Notes: a model not told the origin generated them from the sequence alone. 64,000 nucleotides of DNA from Micromonospora sp. NBC_01813 (GCF_035917335.1 NZ_CP109067.1:5331001-5395000); one strand, 5' to 3'. Positions 43,536-53,375 are shown, counted from the stretch's first letter. A program made the numbers and translations.

Positions 43536-44968
43536 CGTCCTTGTCGTCCTTCGCTCGTTTGGTCGTCATCCGGCCGGGCCATGTCGTGTGCTTCCACAGA
43601 CGGTACGGCTCCCACACCAACTTCGACGCGTTCGGATGCCATCTGGTTCTCAGCCGTAACCAATCGCACCACGGGCTGTCCGAAAGCGTTCGTGCCGTCG
43701 CTGCCTTCGGTGATCAGGAAGCCGATCAGGCCAGCGCACAGCAGTACGACGAGCGCGCCAAGGATGATCGCCAGGACGGTGAAGAGTTGCCGGCTGAAGC
43801 TCCCGGACCGTTTCTGGACGGCAGGGGGGCGGTTGTACCCGTACGGGTTGGCCGGGTGATGCTGGTTGGCTGCCGGTTGCCGTACCGGTGTGCTGGGGCG
43901 ATGGTATCCGGCCGGGTAACCCCCCGGCACCACCGGCGAGGTCGGCAGGTGGTAACCCGGCGAACCGGACACCTGCGTACTCATCGGCGGGCGGGGCGGG
44001 GGTGCCATCGGCCCGGGTGACATCGGACCGACCGGGGAGACCGGCGCCGCCGAGGTCGGCCGGGGTGCGGCCGGTGGGCGGTTCTGGGGGTTGTGCGGCC
44101 CACCCTGCGGGTGAGGCTGTCCGGTGCCTGGCGGGCGGGGCGGCTGTCCGGCGAGGGTGGTGGCGGCCTGGCGGGACACCGCGGCCATGGCGGCAGCGGT
44201 CTGCCAGCGGGCCGTCGGGTCCTTGGCCAATGCCCGCTCGACGATGCTCCGGACTACCGGTGGGGTGTCCGAGGGCAGGGCCCTCGGCATCTCCCGGACG
44301 TGCTTCATGGCGATTTCGAGCGGATTGTCACCTTCGAAGGGTCGCCGTCCGGACAGACATTGATAGGCGACCACGCCGAGGGCGTACACATCCGACGCGG
44401 GCGTCGCGACGGCCCCGGAAGCCTGCTCCGGCGAGATGTACGAAGCGGTGCCGAGCACCGAACCGGCGGCGGTCAACTGCCCGACCATCGCCGACCGGGC
44501 GATCCCGAAGTCCGTCAGCACCAGGGTGCCGTTCGGGCGGACCAGCAGATTGCCCGGCTTGACGTCGCGGTGCACGATGCCCTTGTCATGGGCGGCATGC
44601 AGCGCGTCGGCCGCCTGGGCGACCAGCGCCATGGTGCGAGCCGGCGTGAGCCGGCCGACCCGCGACAGCGTCCGCGACAGCGCGTCGCCCTCGACGTACT
44701 CCATCACCAGGAAGGCGATGTGCTGGTCACTGCCGTAGTCGTAGACGTCGACCACCCCGGGGTGGTTGATGGTGGCCATGGTGCGGGCCTCGCCACGGAA
44801 CCGCTCGGCGAAGCCGGGCTCCTCCAGCAACGCGGGCAGCAGGCTCTTGACCGCCACGGTACGCCCGAGCACCTCGTCGGTGCCCCGCCACACGTCACCC
44901 ATCCCGCCGCTGGCGATCCGCTCGTCGAGGCGGTACCGGCCGCCGAGGAGAACCCCGGAACTCAACAT
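43532..44968 (-). CDS. pknA: Serine/threonine protein kinase PknA
   Basis: 478 aa from the ATG at 44968, one base after the pbpA stop (a GTG at 44983 is possible). Kinase domain: RIASGGMGDVWRG, VAVKSLLP, HRDVKPGNLLV, DFGIARS. Residues ~280-390 are Pro/Gly/Ser-rich. One transmembrane helix follows (LFTVLAIILGALVVLLCAGLIGFLI) and then a short extracellular tail without PASTA domains, as expected for PknA. Partner of PknB in phosphorylating growth and division proteins. Confidence 0.95.
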   Translation of the reverse strand: MLSSGVLLGGRYRLDERIASGGMGDVWRGTDEVLGRTVAVKSLLPALLEEPGFAERFRGEARTMATINHPGVVDVYDYGSDQHIAFLVMEYVEGDALSRTLSRVGRLTPARTMALVAQAADALHAAHDKGIVHRDVKPGNLLVRPNGTLVLTDFGIARSAMVGQLTAAGSVLGTASYISPEQASGAVATPASDVYALGVVAYQCLSGRRPFEGDNPLEIAMKHVREMPRALPSDTPPVVRSIVERALAKDPTARWQTAAAMAAVSRQAATTLAGQPPRPPGTGQPHPQGGPHNPQNRPPAAPRPTSAAPVSPVGPMSPGPMAPPPRPPMSTQVSGSPGYHLPTSPVVPGGYPAGYHRPSTPVRQPAANQHHPANPYGYNRPPAVQKRSGSFSRQLFTVLAIILGALVVLLCAGLIGFLITEGSDGTNAFGQPVVRLVTAENQMASERVEVGVGAVPSVEAHDMARPDDDQTSEGRQGR

Positions 44969-44969
44969 G

Positions 44970-46478
44970 TCATCGCCCCTCACGTTCGGCGATGATGGCC
45001 CGCATGATCTGACCGGAGATCCGGGTGGCTTCGGAGCTACCGCCGTCGCCGGCGTTCTCCAGCACCACGCAGACCGCGGAGATGGGCTGCCCGTCGTCGG
45101 ACATCACGAAGCCGATGAACCACCCGTGGTCCTCGTCGTTCTCGCCGGCCTGCGCGGTGCCGGTCTTGCCACCGACGGTGTAGCCGTCGATCCGCGCGTT
45201 GCGGCCGGTGCCGTTGCGCACCACATTGACCATCATCTCCTGCAGGTCGGCGGCGACCGAGGAGCTGACCGACTCACGTAGTTCGCGCGGGTCGGCGGTG
45301 TAGTAGCTGCTGGTGCGGTCCGCGTGCAGCAACTGCTGCACCAGGTACGGGCGCATCTGGGTGCCGCCGTTGGCCACCGCCGCCGCGATCATCGCGCCTT
45401 CCAGCGGAGTCATCCGGACGTTGTTCTGGCCGATCGACGACTGGGCCAGCGCCGCGCCGTCCTCGCCACCGTCCGGGTTCTGGATGTCACCGGTGCGGCT
45501 GGCCGCCACCGGCAGCCCACTGTCGCCGTTGGTCCGCCCGACGACCTGTTCGTCGTCCTCGAAGCCGAAGTCGCGGGCCTTGTCCTTGACCGCTTCGGCA
45601 CCGAGCGCCACGCCGAGCTTCGCGAACCCAGTGTTGCAGGAGTCGGTCAACGCGGTGATCAACGTCACTTCGTCCTGCGGACAGATCGACGGCACCGCGT
45701 TACGGATGTCGGTGCCCGAGTCGGGGTGCCGGTACACCGGTCCGGCGGAGATCGGCGTCTCGACCGTGGTGCCGTTCTCCAGCGCGGCCGCGGCGACCAC
45801 GACCTTGAAGGTGGATCCGGGCGGCAGCACCTCACCGAGTGCCCGGTTGTTCAGTGGTTTGTCCGGGTCGCCCTCCAGCGCGTTGAACGCCTCCTGGGCC
45901 GCGCCGGTGTCGTGGCCGCCCAGCGGGTTGGGGTTGTAGCTGGGAATGGAGACCAGCGCCTGGATCGCCCCGGTCCGGGGGTCGATCGCGACCGCGGCAC
46001 CCCGGCTCACGCCGACCCGGTTCTCCGACAGCTGCTGGTAGGCGGTCTCCTGGGCCCGGCGGTTGATGGAGAGCAGCACGTTGCCCCCGCCGGTCTCCTC
46101 ACCGGTGAAGACGTCCCGGACGCGGTCGGCGAAGAGCTGATCGCTGGTGCCGGCGAGGAACTCGTTCTCCGCCCGTTCGATGCCGGTCGCCGCCATGTTG
46201 ACCGGCTTGTAGCCGATCACGTGCGCGTACAGCTCGTTGTCCGGGTAGGTACGCAGGAACTTCAGCTCGCCGTCGGTCTCGGTGCTGGTGGCCAGCGCCC
46301 GGCCACCCGCCTCGATGTTGCCGCGCTGGCGGTCGTACTCGGCAACCTGCACCCGGCCGTTGTAGTCGCTGGTGCGGTAGCTCTCGGCCTTGTATCCCTG
46401 GACCCAGTTGAGGTTCGCGAACAGCAGACCGAACAGGACGATGATGACCACGCCGACCCGGCGTAGCGGGGCGTTCAT
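44970..46478 (-). CDS. pbpA: Penicillin-binding protein PbpA (class B transpeptidase)
   Basis: 502 aa. N-terminal membrane anchor (VGVVIIVLFGLLFANLNWV) then a dimerisation domain and the transpeptidase domain. Active-site motifs: SxxK as S222-TF-K225 in PPGSTFK, SxN as S280-C-N282 (DSCNTGF), and KTGTAQ. It cross-links peptidoglycan together with RodA, encoded directly upstream with a 4-nt overlap. Same order as Rv0016c-Rv0017c. Confidence 0.95.
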   Translation of the reverse strand: MNAPLRRVGVVIIVLFGLLFANLNWVQGYKAESYRTSDYNGRVQVAEYDRQRGNIEAGGRALATSTETDGELKFLRTYPDNELYAHVIGYKPVNMAATGIERAENEFLAGTSDQLFADRVRDVFTGEETGGGNVLLSINRRAQETAYQQLSENRVGVSRGAAVAIDPRTGAIQALVSIPSYNPNPLGGHDTGAAQEAFNALEGDPDKPLNNRALGEVLPPGSTFKVVVAAAALENGTTVETPISAGPVYRHPDSGTDIRNAVPSICPQDEVTLITALTDSCNTGFAKLGVALGAEAVKDKARDFGFEDDEQVVGRTNGDSGLPVAASRTGDIQNPDGGEDGAALAQSSIGQNNVRMTPLEGAMIAAAVANGGTQMRPYLVQQLLHADRTSSYYTADPRELRESVSSSVAADLQEMMVNVVRNGTGRNARIDGYTVGGKTGTAQAGENDEDHGWFIGFVMSDDGQPISAVCVVLENAGDGGSSEATRISGQIMRAIIAEREGR

Positions 46479-47965
46479 CGGCGGATCACCTCCGTTGGGG
46501 CGCCGTGCAGTTGCACGGGCGGGCCGGCCGGCGTACCCGGGGTGCGTGCGTCGGCACCGGCGACCGGCCGGCGGCCCGCGTCGGAGATCCGCAGGAACAT
46601 CGCGACCAGCAGCCAGTTCGCCATCAACGAGGAGCCACCGGCGGACAGGAACGGCGTGGTCTGACCAGTGAGCGGGATGAGCCCGCTGATGCCGCCGACG
46701 ATCACGAAGACCTGCAGGGACAGGGTGAACGCCAGACCACCGGCGAGCAGTTTGCCGAACGAGTCCCGGACCGCCAGGCCGGCGCGCAACCCACGCTCGG
46801 CGATCAACAGATAGATGACCAGCAGCGCGGACAGGCCGAAGAGCCCGATCTCCTCGCCGATGCCGGCGAAGATGAAGTCGTTGTGCACCTCGGGCACCTT
46901 GAGCGGCTGGCCGCCCCCTGGCCCGGCGCCGAACAGTCCTCCGGTGCCGAGCCCGAGCAGCCCTTGCACCAACTGGTAGCCGTCGTCGTAGGGGTCCTGG
47001 AAGGGGTCGAGCCAGATGTTCGCCCGCTGGTAGAAGTTGGCGAACGGGCCACCGACAAGCTCACCGAGGTAGTAGGCCAGGAACGCGCCGCCGAAGAAGA
47101 GCAGCAGACCGATGATCAGCCAGCTCACCCGCTCGGTGGCGATGTAGAGCGTCACCACGAACATGCCGAAGTACAGCAGCGAGGTGCCGAGGTCCTTCTG
47201 GAACACCAGAACCATGACGCTGAGCAGCCAGACCACCAGCACCGGGCCGAGGTCCCGGCCGCGCGGAAAGTCGATGCCGAGCACCCGACGGCTGGCCAGC
47301 GACAGGACCTCACGCTTGCGGACCAGGTAGTAGGCGAAGAACGACAGCAGGGCCAGCTTCGCGAACTCGCCCGGCTGGATCGAGAACCCACCGACCAGGA
47401 TCCAGAGCTTGGCGCCGTTGATCTCGGAGTACTGGGCCGGCAGCACCGCCGGGATCATCACCAGCACGATGCCGGCCAGCCCGAGGGTGTACGCGTACCG
47501 GGCGATGATCTGGTGGTCGCGCACCAGGATGAGCAGACCGGCGGCGAGCACCACCGCGGCGAGGGTCCAGGCGAGTTGCCGGCCACCGGTCCCGGCGAAG
47601 ATCGGATAGTCGAGACGCTCGGCGGCGGCCACTCTGGCCATGTCGTACCGACGGAGAAAGCCGACGCCGATGCCGTTGAGCAGGGCGACCGCCGGCAGCA
47701 GCGCCGGATCGGCGTACGGTGCGAAGAACCGGATGACCAGGTGCAAGCCGAAGAAGACGGCACCGAGCACGGCTGTCGGCACCCAGAAACCGGGTCGGAT
47801 CGTGCCGAGCACCGCCGATTCGGCGGCGGCCGAATACAGCGCCACCACCGACAGTGCGAGGGCCAGCAGGCCGAGCTCTGCGTTACGTCGGGTCCGTAAG
47901 GAACGGACCCGCGGCATTTCACCGGTGATCGCCGGCGGTGGGGCGGGTCCGACTGGCGCCGTCAC
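46475..47965 (-). CDS. rodA: RodA/FtsW/SpoVE-family peptidoglycan glycosyltransferase
   Basis: 496 aa with about 12 predicted transmembrane helices. SEDS-family features: QLAWTLAAVVLAAG, KLWILVGGFSIQPGEFAKLALLSFFAYYLV (the conserved QPGE-K motif), QKDLGTSLLYFGMFV, and NDFIFAGIGEEIGLFG near the C-terminal third. Polymerises lipid II as the cognate partner of PbpA. Starts 31 bp after the pstP stop. Confidence 0.95.
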   Translation of the reverse strand: MTAPVGPAPPPAITGEMPRVRSLRTRRNAELGLLALALSVVALYSAAAESAVLGTIRPGFWVPTAVLGAVFFGLHLVIRFFAPYADPALLPAVALLNGIGVGFLRRYDMARVAAAERLDYPIFAGTGGRQLAWTLAAVVLAAGLLILVRDHQIIARYAYTLGLAGIVLVMIPAVLPAQYSEINGAKLWILVGGFSIQPGEFAKLALLSFFAYYLVRKREVLSLASRRVLGIDFPRGRDLGPVLVVWLLSVMVLVFQKDLGTSLLYFGMFVVTLYIATERVSWLIIGLLLFFGGAFLAYYLGELVGGPFANFYQRANIWLDPFQDPYDDGYQLVQGLLGLGTGGLFGAGPGGGQPLKVPEVHNDFIFAGIGEEIGLFGLSALLVIYLLIAERGLRAGLAVRDSFGKLLAGGLAFTLSLQVFVIVGGISGLIPLTGQTTPFLSAGGSSLMANWLLVAMFLRISDAGRRPVAGADARTPGTPAGPPVQLHGAPTEVIRR

Positions 47966-47996
47966 TGGGATTCCTTCACGTCGCTCGCCCCGGGTC

Positions 47997-49481
47997 TCAG
48001 CCGACCGGCCGGCAACCGGCCGGGTTGGTCACCGGGGGAACCGGCTCGACCGGGTTGGTCGGCTCCACTGGCGGAGCGTCCGGGCTGGCCAGCGGGTCGC
48101 TGGGCGTGGGGGTGCCCGGCGTGGGCGAGTTGACGACGTCGGGGTCGGTGGGGTCCGGCGTACCGGTGGGGTCGACCGCCGGACTGGGCGTCGGAGTCGG
48201 GGTGGGACTCGGCGTCGGGCTGGGCGTCGGGTCCGGTGCCGGCGGGCAGAGCGGCTTCAGGTTGGGGTTGTCCGGCTCGTCGCGGACCAACTCCAGCAGG
48301 TGCCGCTGTGCGTCGGCCTCGCTGCCCGCGTGGATCCCGCGCTTCACCCGATCCTGGGCGACAGAGGTCAGGTCCACCAGGGCGGTGTCGCTGCGTTCGT
48401 GCACCGTGGAGAGGCTGACGCCGGCGATTTCCCCGGGCATTCCCTGGAAGATGGCCAACTGTCCGTCACCGGTGGCACCGACGTAGTACTGCCGTTGGGT
48501 GTAGTTCCAGCCGGCCCAGAGCCCGCCGCCGAGAATCGCGAAGAGCACGACCAGGACGATCGCCGCGCGCAGTGGCCGCCGTCGGGGCCGCTCCGGGTCG
48601 TCGTCCAGCCCGACGGCCGGTGAATCGGCCGGCTCAGGGGCGGCGGCCCTCGGTGCGGACAGGGCGGAGGCCCTGGCAGCCGGGGTGGAGTCGTCGGCCG
48701 CGGTGGCCATGCCCCGGTCACGGGCAGCGGCACCACCGACGATCGGGGCCTGCTCGTGGATGCTCTGGTCGGTCGCGTCGGCGATGACGACGGTGATGTT
48801 GTCCGGGCCGCCGCCGCGCAGCGCCAACTGCACGAGGCGCTCGACGCACTGCTGCGGATCGACGTACTCACGCAGGGTGTCGGCGATGGTCTCGGCGCTG
48901 ACCACGCCGGAGAGCCCGTCGCTGCAGATCAGGTAGCGGTCACCGGCTACGACCTGCCGGACCGAGTACTCGGGGTCGATGTCGCGGCCGTCCAACGCCC
49001 GGGTCAGCAGCGAACGCTGCGGATGGCTGCTCGCCTCCTCCGCGCTGATCCGGCCCTCGTCGACCAGCATCTGGACGTAGGTGTCGTCCTTGGTGATCTG
49101 TGCGAACTCGCCGTTGCGCAGCAGGTACGCCCGGGAGTCGCCGATGTGCACCATGCCGATCTTGCTGCCCGAGAAGAGCGTCGCGGTCAGCGTGGTGCCC
49201 ATCCCCTCCAGCTGGGGATTGGCGTCGACGGTGTCCCGTAGATGCTGGTTCGCCACGCTGACGGCGGACCGTAACGCGTCGACCAGGGCATCCCCGGGGA
49301 CATCCTCGTCCAGTGGGGCGAGGGCCCCGATGACGATGTTGCTGGCGACGTCACCGGCGGCCATCCCGCCCATGCCGTCGGCCACGGCGAGTAGCCGTGG
49401 CCCGGCGAAGACGGAGTCCTGGTTTCCGTCGCGGATCAGTCCACGGTCACTGTGGGCGGCATAGCGCAGGGTCAGAGTCAT
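47997..49481 (-). CDS. pstP: PP2C-family serine/threonine phosphatase PstP
   Basis: 494 aa. The N-terminal PP2C domain (~1-240) has metal-site motifs SDRGLIRDGNQDS, LAVADGMGGMAAGDVAS, GDSRAYLLRNGE, SDGLSGVVS and GGGPDNITVVIAD. A linker and one transmembrane helix follow (LRAAIVLVVLFAILGGGLWAGW, ~305-327), then an extracellular domain and a Pro/Thr/Asp-rich tail. It reverses PknA/PknB phosphorylation. The start overlaps the fhaB stop by 4 nt. Confidence 0.95.
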   Translation of the reverse strand: MTLTLRYAAHSDRGLIRDGNQDSVFAGPRLLAVADGMGGMAAGDVASNIVIGALAPLDEDVPGDALVDALRSAVSVANQHLRDTVDANPQLEGMGTTLTATLFSGSKIGMVHIGDSRAYLLRNGEFAQITKDDTYVQMLVDEGRISAEEASSHPQRSLLTRALDGRDIDPEYSVRQVVAGDRYLICSDGLSGVVSAETIADTLREYVDPQQCVERLVQLALRGGGPDNITVVIADATDQSIHEQAPIVGGAAARDRGMATAADDSTPAARASALSAPRAAAPEPADSPAVGLDDDPERPRRRPLRAAIVLVVLFAILGGGLWAGWNYTQRQYYVGATGDGQLAIFQGMPGEIAGVSLSTVHERSDTALVDLTSVAQDRVKRGIHAGSEADAQRHLLELVRDEPDNPNLKPLCPPAPDPTPSPTPSPTPTPTPSPAVDPTGTPDPTDPDVVNSPTPGTPTPSDPLASPDAPPVEPTNPVEPVPPVTNPAGCRPVG

Positions 49482-49960
49482 GGCCGTAACTCAAGAGATG
49501 TGCGGCCGATACGGATCGGCACGGCGAGGGGTACGGGGGTGGGTCCGGTGACCTTAGCGCGGTCCAGGTAGGTCCCGTTAGTGGAACCCGTGTCTTCGAT
49601 GAACCACTGGCCGTCCCGGGGCATCAGCCGGGCGTGCCGGGCTGATGCGTAATCGTCTGTGATCACCAGGGTGGAGTCTTCTGCCCGACCAATAGTGATC
49701 GGGCTTTCACCCAGAGTTATTCGGGTACCGGCCAGTTGCCCCGCGGTCACTACGAGCTGGTGTGCAGCCCGCCCCCGTTTGACCTTGGCTGGCCGGGCCG
49801 GCGCCGCCGTAGAGCCCACACCTCGCGGAGCCGCCACCAGGCGGCTGGAGCGGGCGCCGGCGAAGAGATCCCGGCGGATCACACCGACGACCGTGAACAC
49901 GAAGATCCACAGCAGGACGATGAAGCCGATCCGGGCAACGACAACGACGAATTCGGGCAA
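49478..49960 (-). CDS. fhaB: FHA-domain protein FhaB
   Basis: 160 aa. One N-terminal transmembrane helix (VARIGFIVLLWIFVFTVVGVI), a short basic linker, then an FHA domain: LGESPITIGRAEDSTLVITDDYASARHARLM, DTGSTNGTYLDRAKVTG, with the phosphothreonine-binding R, S and N residues. Corresponds to Rv0019c (FipA), which links Pkn signalling to FtsZ/FtsQ. 2 bp from the fhaA stop. Confidence 0.94.
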   Translation of the reverse strand: MPEFVVVVARIGFIVLLWIFVFTVVGVIRRDLFAGARSSRLVAAPRGVGSTAAPARPAKVKRGRAAHQLVVTAGQLAGTRITLGESPITIGRAEDSTLVITDDYASARHARLMPRDGQWFIEDTGSTNGTYLDRAKVTGPTPVPLAVPIRIGRTSLELRP

Positions 49961-49962
49961 GG

Positions 49963-50751
49963 TTATCCATCCACTCGGAACGTGAGTGTGGTCGTTCCGA
50001 GCTGGATCATGTCACCAGGGTTGAGCGCGACTGCAGAGACCCGCTGCCCGTTGACCATGGTCCCGTTGGTCGACCCGAGGTCGGTCAGCACGACCTGCGA
50101 ACCGTCGAAGTCCAGCCGGGCGTGTCGGCGGGAGATCCCCACGTCAGGCAGCCGCAGATTGGCCTGGTCACCCCGGCCGATCACGGTCGAGCCCATCTGC
50201 AGCGGGTAGGTCCGGCCGTCGCCGGAGACCAGCCGGATGTTGCGCCCGCCACCGCCGGGGGGCGCCTGCGGCGGCTGACCGTACCCGGGAGGTTGCTGCT
50301 GCTCGTACGGCGAGTATCCGCCGTGACCGCCGCCGCCGGGCATGTCGTAGCCCGGCTGCTGCACCGGGGCGACGTCGCCACCGGTGAACACCTCGGCCGT
50401 GACCCGGAACATCCCGGTGTCCAGGCCGTCGCCCCGCTCGATCTCGACGATCACGTCGCCGTAGACCGTCCAGGCCTGCTCACCGATGAACTCGGCCTGC
50501 GACTGGGCCAGCTCCTGCGCCAGTGCCGCCGCGTACGGCGCCAACCGACTGTGGTCGTACGGCGAGAGATCGATCACGTAGCGGTTGGGCACGAGGGTGC
50601 GCCCACCGGCCAGGATCGCCTTGTGGGCCTCGGCCTCCCGCTGCATCGCGTTAAGGATCTCCACCGGGTGCACGACACCCTTGAACACCTTGGCGAAGGC
50701 CCCTTCGACTAGGCCTTCCAGACGCTTCTCAAAGCGTTGCAGCACGCTCAC
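49963..50751 (-). CDS. fhaA: FHA-domain protein FhaA (DUF3662 plus FHA)
   Basis: 262 aa from the GTG at 50751, chosen because GAGGAGGAG lies just upstream; the ATG at 50778 would add nine acidic residues that look like a translated ribosome-binding site. Domains: DUF3662 (~1-120, VSVLQRFEKRLEGLVEGAFAKVF), a Gly/Pro/Gln-rich linker, and a C-terminal FHA domain (VIGRGDQANLRLPDVGISRRHARLDF, DLGSTNGTMVNG). Counterpart of Rv0020c, which binds phosphorylated MviN/CwlM in wall synthesis. First gene of the seven-gene fhaA-pknB operon. Confidence 0.94.
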   Translation of the reverse strand: MSVLQRFEKRLEGLVEGAFAKVFKGVVHPVEILNAMQREAEAHKAILAGGRTLVPNRYVIDLSPYDHSRLAPYAAALAQELAQSQAEFIGEQAWTVYGDVIVEIERGDGLDTGMFRVTAEVFTGGDVAPVQQPGYDMPGGGGHGGYSPYEQQQPPGYGQPPQAPPGGGGRNIRLVSGDGRTYPLQMGSTVIGRGDQANLRLPDVGISRRHARLDFDGSQVVLTDLGSTNGTMVNGQRVSAVALNPGDMIQLGTTTLTFRVDG

Positions 50752-51023
50752 CGGCTCCTCCTCGGGTTCCGAGGACATGATGGTATCCGGCCGTCGCCCG
50801 TGCCACCTGCACGCCGATCGACCACTCTTCCCGACCTGCCCCGAACGGCCGGCACCTCCCGTGCTACTCTTCGCCGGGCGTCACGGGCGATTACCGACCG
50901 GGACGACCAGGGACAGCGTAGTATGTCCCGGCACCTGCCAGCGGGTGGCCCCGACCGACACCCCCAACGGGATCGGGAAGGACCGTCCGGGTTAGTCTTG
51001 GATCGACTGCCTGGACAGCATCC

Positions 51024-51109
51024 GGGGAAGTGGCGGAATGGCAGACGCGCACGGTTCAGGTCCGTGTGCCCGAAAGGGCGTGAGGGTTCAACTCCCTTCT
51101 TCCCCACCA
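51024..51109 (+). tRNA. tRNA-Leu (anticodon CAG), CCA encoded
   Basis: Class II tRNA: acceptor GGGGAAG/CTTCCCC, D-loop GGCGGAATGGCAGACGC, anticodon stem CACGG/CCGTG around TTCAGGT (anticodon CAG), variable arm TGCCCGAAAGGGCG, T-arm with GGTTCAACTCC, discriminator A, then encoded CCA at 51107-51109. It lies upstream of fhaA, as the leucine tRNA does in Mycobacterium. Confidence 0.96.
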
Positions 51110-51150
51110 ACGGTATGGGCGGCTTCACCGCCCGTACCAGGTTATGCACA

Positions 51151-51184
51151 CAAGAAGGCTCCGCCAGCAGGCGGAGCCTTCTTG
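51151..51184 (+). terminator. Terminator after tRNA-Leu
   Basis: CAAGAAGGCTCCGCC (51151-51165) pairs perfectly with GGCGGAGCCTTCTTG (51170-51184), 15 bp around AGCA, 42 bp after the tRNA. Confidence 0.85.
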
Positions 51185-51243
51185 CACATCTTGTCCAGAT
51201 ATGCTCTTGATCGTTCCTCCGCCCCCCAGCTCAGGAGTGTCGT

Positions 51244-52317
51244 GTGAGCGTCGCGTTGGTTACCGGTTCCGGTGGTCTGATCGGATCGGAGGCGGTCCGG
51301 CACTTCGCCGGCCTCGGCCTGGACGTGGTGGGCATCGACAACGACATGCGCCGCGAGTTCTTCGGCGCCGAGGCGTCCACCGCCTGGAATGTGGCCCTAC
51401 TGCAACGTGACCTTGGTGCCGCGTACGCCCATCAGGCGGTGGACATCCGCGACCGCGACGCCCTGGCGGGCCTGTTCCGCCGATACGGCCGGGACATCGC
51501 CGTGGTCATCCACACCGCCGCCCAGCCGTCGCACGACTGGGCGGTCCGCGACCCGTTCACCGACTTCGACGTCAACGCCGGCGGCACCCTCAACGTGCTG
51601 CAGAACGTCCGGGAACACTGCCCCGAGGCGCCGGTGATCCACTGCTCGACCAACAAGGTGTACGGCGACCGACCGAACAGCCTGCCGCTGGTCGAGCAGG
51701 AGACCCGGTGGGAGATCACCCCGGACCACCCGTACGCCGGTGGGATCACCGAGGACATGTCGATCGACGCCTGCCTGCACTCGGTCTTCGGCGCGTCGAA
51801 GGTCGCCGCCGACATCATGGTGCAGGAGTACGGCCGCTACTTCGGCATCCGTACCGCCTGTTTCCGGGGCGGCACGCTGACCGGGCCGGCGCACTCGGCG
51901 ACCGAGCTGCACGGCTTCCTCGGCTACCTGATGCGCTGCAACATGGAGCGGCGGACCTACAAGATCTTCGGGTACGGCGGCAAAATGGTCCGCGACGCGA
52001 TCCACAGCCACGACGTGGTCTCCGCCTTCGAGGCGTTCTTCCGCGACCCGCGCCCGGCGGCCGTCTACAACCTCGGCGGCGGCCGGCACTCCAACTGCTC
52101 ACACCTGGAGGCGTTCGCCCTCGCCGAGCAGATCACCGGTGAAGCGATGATCACCGAGTATCAGGAGGCCAACCGGGTCGGCGACCACCAGTGGTGGATC
52201 GGCTCGAACGCCGCCTTCCAGCGCGACTACCCGGGCTGGAAGCAGGTCTACGACGTGCCAATGATCCTGCAGGAGATCTACCAGGCCAACGTCGACAAGT
52301 GGATGCCGCAGAAATGA
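51244..52317 (+). CDS. NAD-dependent epimerase/dehydratase, CDP-paratose/CDP-tyvelose epimerase-like
   Basis: 357 aa, GTG start with CAGGAGTG upstream. Extended SDR fold: nucleotide-binding [34 protein letters not shown], and the active-site region with [10 protein letters not shown] and [18 protein letters not shown]. In place of the usual YxxxK the sequence reads SVFGASK, as in the CDP-tyvelose epimerase subgroup, in which the Tyr lies in an unusual context. [21 protein letters not shown] and the C-terminal [12 protein letters not shown] also fit that subgroup. Probably makes a sugar nucleotide for surface glycans. Overlaps the next gene by 4 nt. Confidence 0.82.
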   Translation: MSVALVTGSGGLIGSEAVRHFAGLGLDVVGIDNDMRREFFGAEASTAWNVALLQRDLGAAYAHQAVDIRDRDALAGLFRRYGRDIAVVIHTAAQPSHDWAVRDPFTDFDVNAGGTLNVLQNVREHCPEAPVIHCSTNKVYGDRPNSLPLVEQETRWEITPDHPYAGGITEDMSIDACLHSVFGASKVAADIMVQEYGRYFGIRTACFRGGTLTGPAHSATELHGFLGYLMRCNMERRTYKIFGYGGKMVRDAIHSHDVVSAFEAFFRDPRPAAVYNLGGGRHSNCSHLEAFALAEQITGEAMITEYQEANRVGDHQWWIGSNAAFQRDYPGWKQVYDVPMILQEIYQANVDKWMPQK

Positions 52318-53120
52318 TCGACCAGGGCAAGCGCAACGTCCTCGGTGTGCTGGTCGACGCCGTCGACTACGAGGCCGCTGTCGGCCGGATCCTCGACGCC
52401 GCCCGGGAGCGTCGCCCGCTGGCGATGACCGCGCTCGCCGTACACGGGGTGATGACCGGGGTGCTCGACCCGGCGCACAACGCCCGACTCAACTCGTTCG
52501 ACCTGGTCACCCCGGACGGCCAACCGGTGCGCTGGGGGCTGAACCTGCTGCACGGCGCAGGTCTTGCCGACCGCGTCTACGGGCCGACGCTGACCCTGCG
52601 GGTGCTGCAGCGCTGCGCCGACGAAGGGCTGCCGGTCTACCTGTACGGATCCACCGAGGAGACGCTGGCCCGGCTGGTGCCGAACCTGGAGCAGCAGTTC
52701 CCGGCGCTGAAGTTGGCCGGGGTCGAGCCGTCGAAGTTCCGTGCCGTACAACCTGGCGAAGAGGTGGAGATCGCCGAACGGATCCGGGCTTCCGGGGCCC
52801 GCCTGGTGCTGGTCGGGCTGGGCTGCCCGCGCCAGGAAATCTTCGCGTACGCAATGCGCCCGCTGCTGGACATGCCGCTGATGGCGGTCGGCGCCGCCTT
52901 CGACTACCACGCCGGCCTGCTGCGCAAGCCGCCATCGTGGATGCAGCGGTACGGCCTGGAGTGGCTGTGGCGGCTCGGGCTGGAGCCGAAGCGACTCTGG
53001 CGCCGGTACGTGATCCTCAACCCGGCGTACCTGAGCCGGCTGGGCGCGCAAAAACTGGGCGTCTGGCAGGCCACCCCACCGCCGGCAGCCACCGACCGCC
53101 CCGCCACCTTCGCCGTCTGA
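52314..53120 (+). CDS. WecB/TagA/CpsF-family glycosyltransferase
   Basis: 268 aa from the ATG at 52314 (ATGA overlap with the epimerase stop). GT26 motifs: [49 protein letters not shown], and [58 protein letters not shown], the family signature. The C-terminal Arg-rich helix ([21 protein letters not shown]) is the expected membrane-association element. Transfers a HexNAc-type sugar to a lipid carrier; acts with the upstream epimerase in surface polysaccharide synthesis. Confidence 0.9.
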   Translation: MIDQGKRNVLGVLVDAVDYEAAVGRILDAARERRPLAMTALAVHGVMTGVLDPAHNARLNSFDLVTPDGQPVRWGLNLLHGAGLADRVYGPTLTLRVLQRCADEGLPVYLYGSTEETLARLVPNLEQQFPALKLAGVEPSKFRAVQPGEEVEIAERIRASGARLVLVGLGCPRQEIFAYAMRPLLDMPLMAVGAAFDYHAGLLRKPPSWMQRYGLEWLWRLGLEPKRLWRRYVILNPAYLSRLGAQKLGVWQATPPPAATDRPATFAV

Positions 53121-53230
53121 CCACCTGACAGCCTGACCTGGCCTGTCCCGCCTGACCGCCTGTCCCGGCTCCGGGAACCCCTGTCGCGTCCGCCTGCGCC
53201 GAGCTGAGTTGCCGCCGGGCAGAACGCTAA

Positions 53231-53289
53231 CGAGTGGAGGGCTGGGGTACCTAATTCTCGCGGAATTACGTACCCCAGCCCTCCACTCG
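53231..53289. terminator. Large two-tier inverted repeat
   Basis: 20-nt perfect arms (CGAGTGGAGGGCTGGGGTAC at 53231-53250 and its complement at 53270-53289) enclose a second stem TAATTC/GAATTA (53252-53257, 53263-53268). It sits between the convergent glycosyltransferase and the hypothetical gene at 53376. Likely a bidirectional terminator, but the perfect symmetry and AT-rich inner stem also suit a small mobile palindrome. Confidence 0.75.
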
Positions 53290-53375
53290 CGCCCGGACGT
53301 CGGGGGGAGCACAGCCTGGCGTATGGGCCTGTGACCGGCGGGGGCGTCGTCCTGGTTGGCACTGCTATTCAATGG

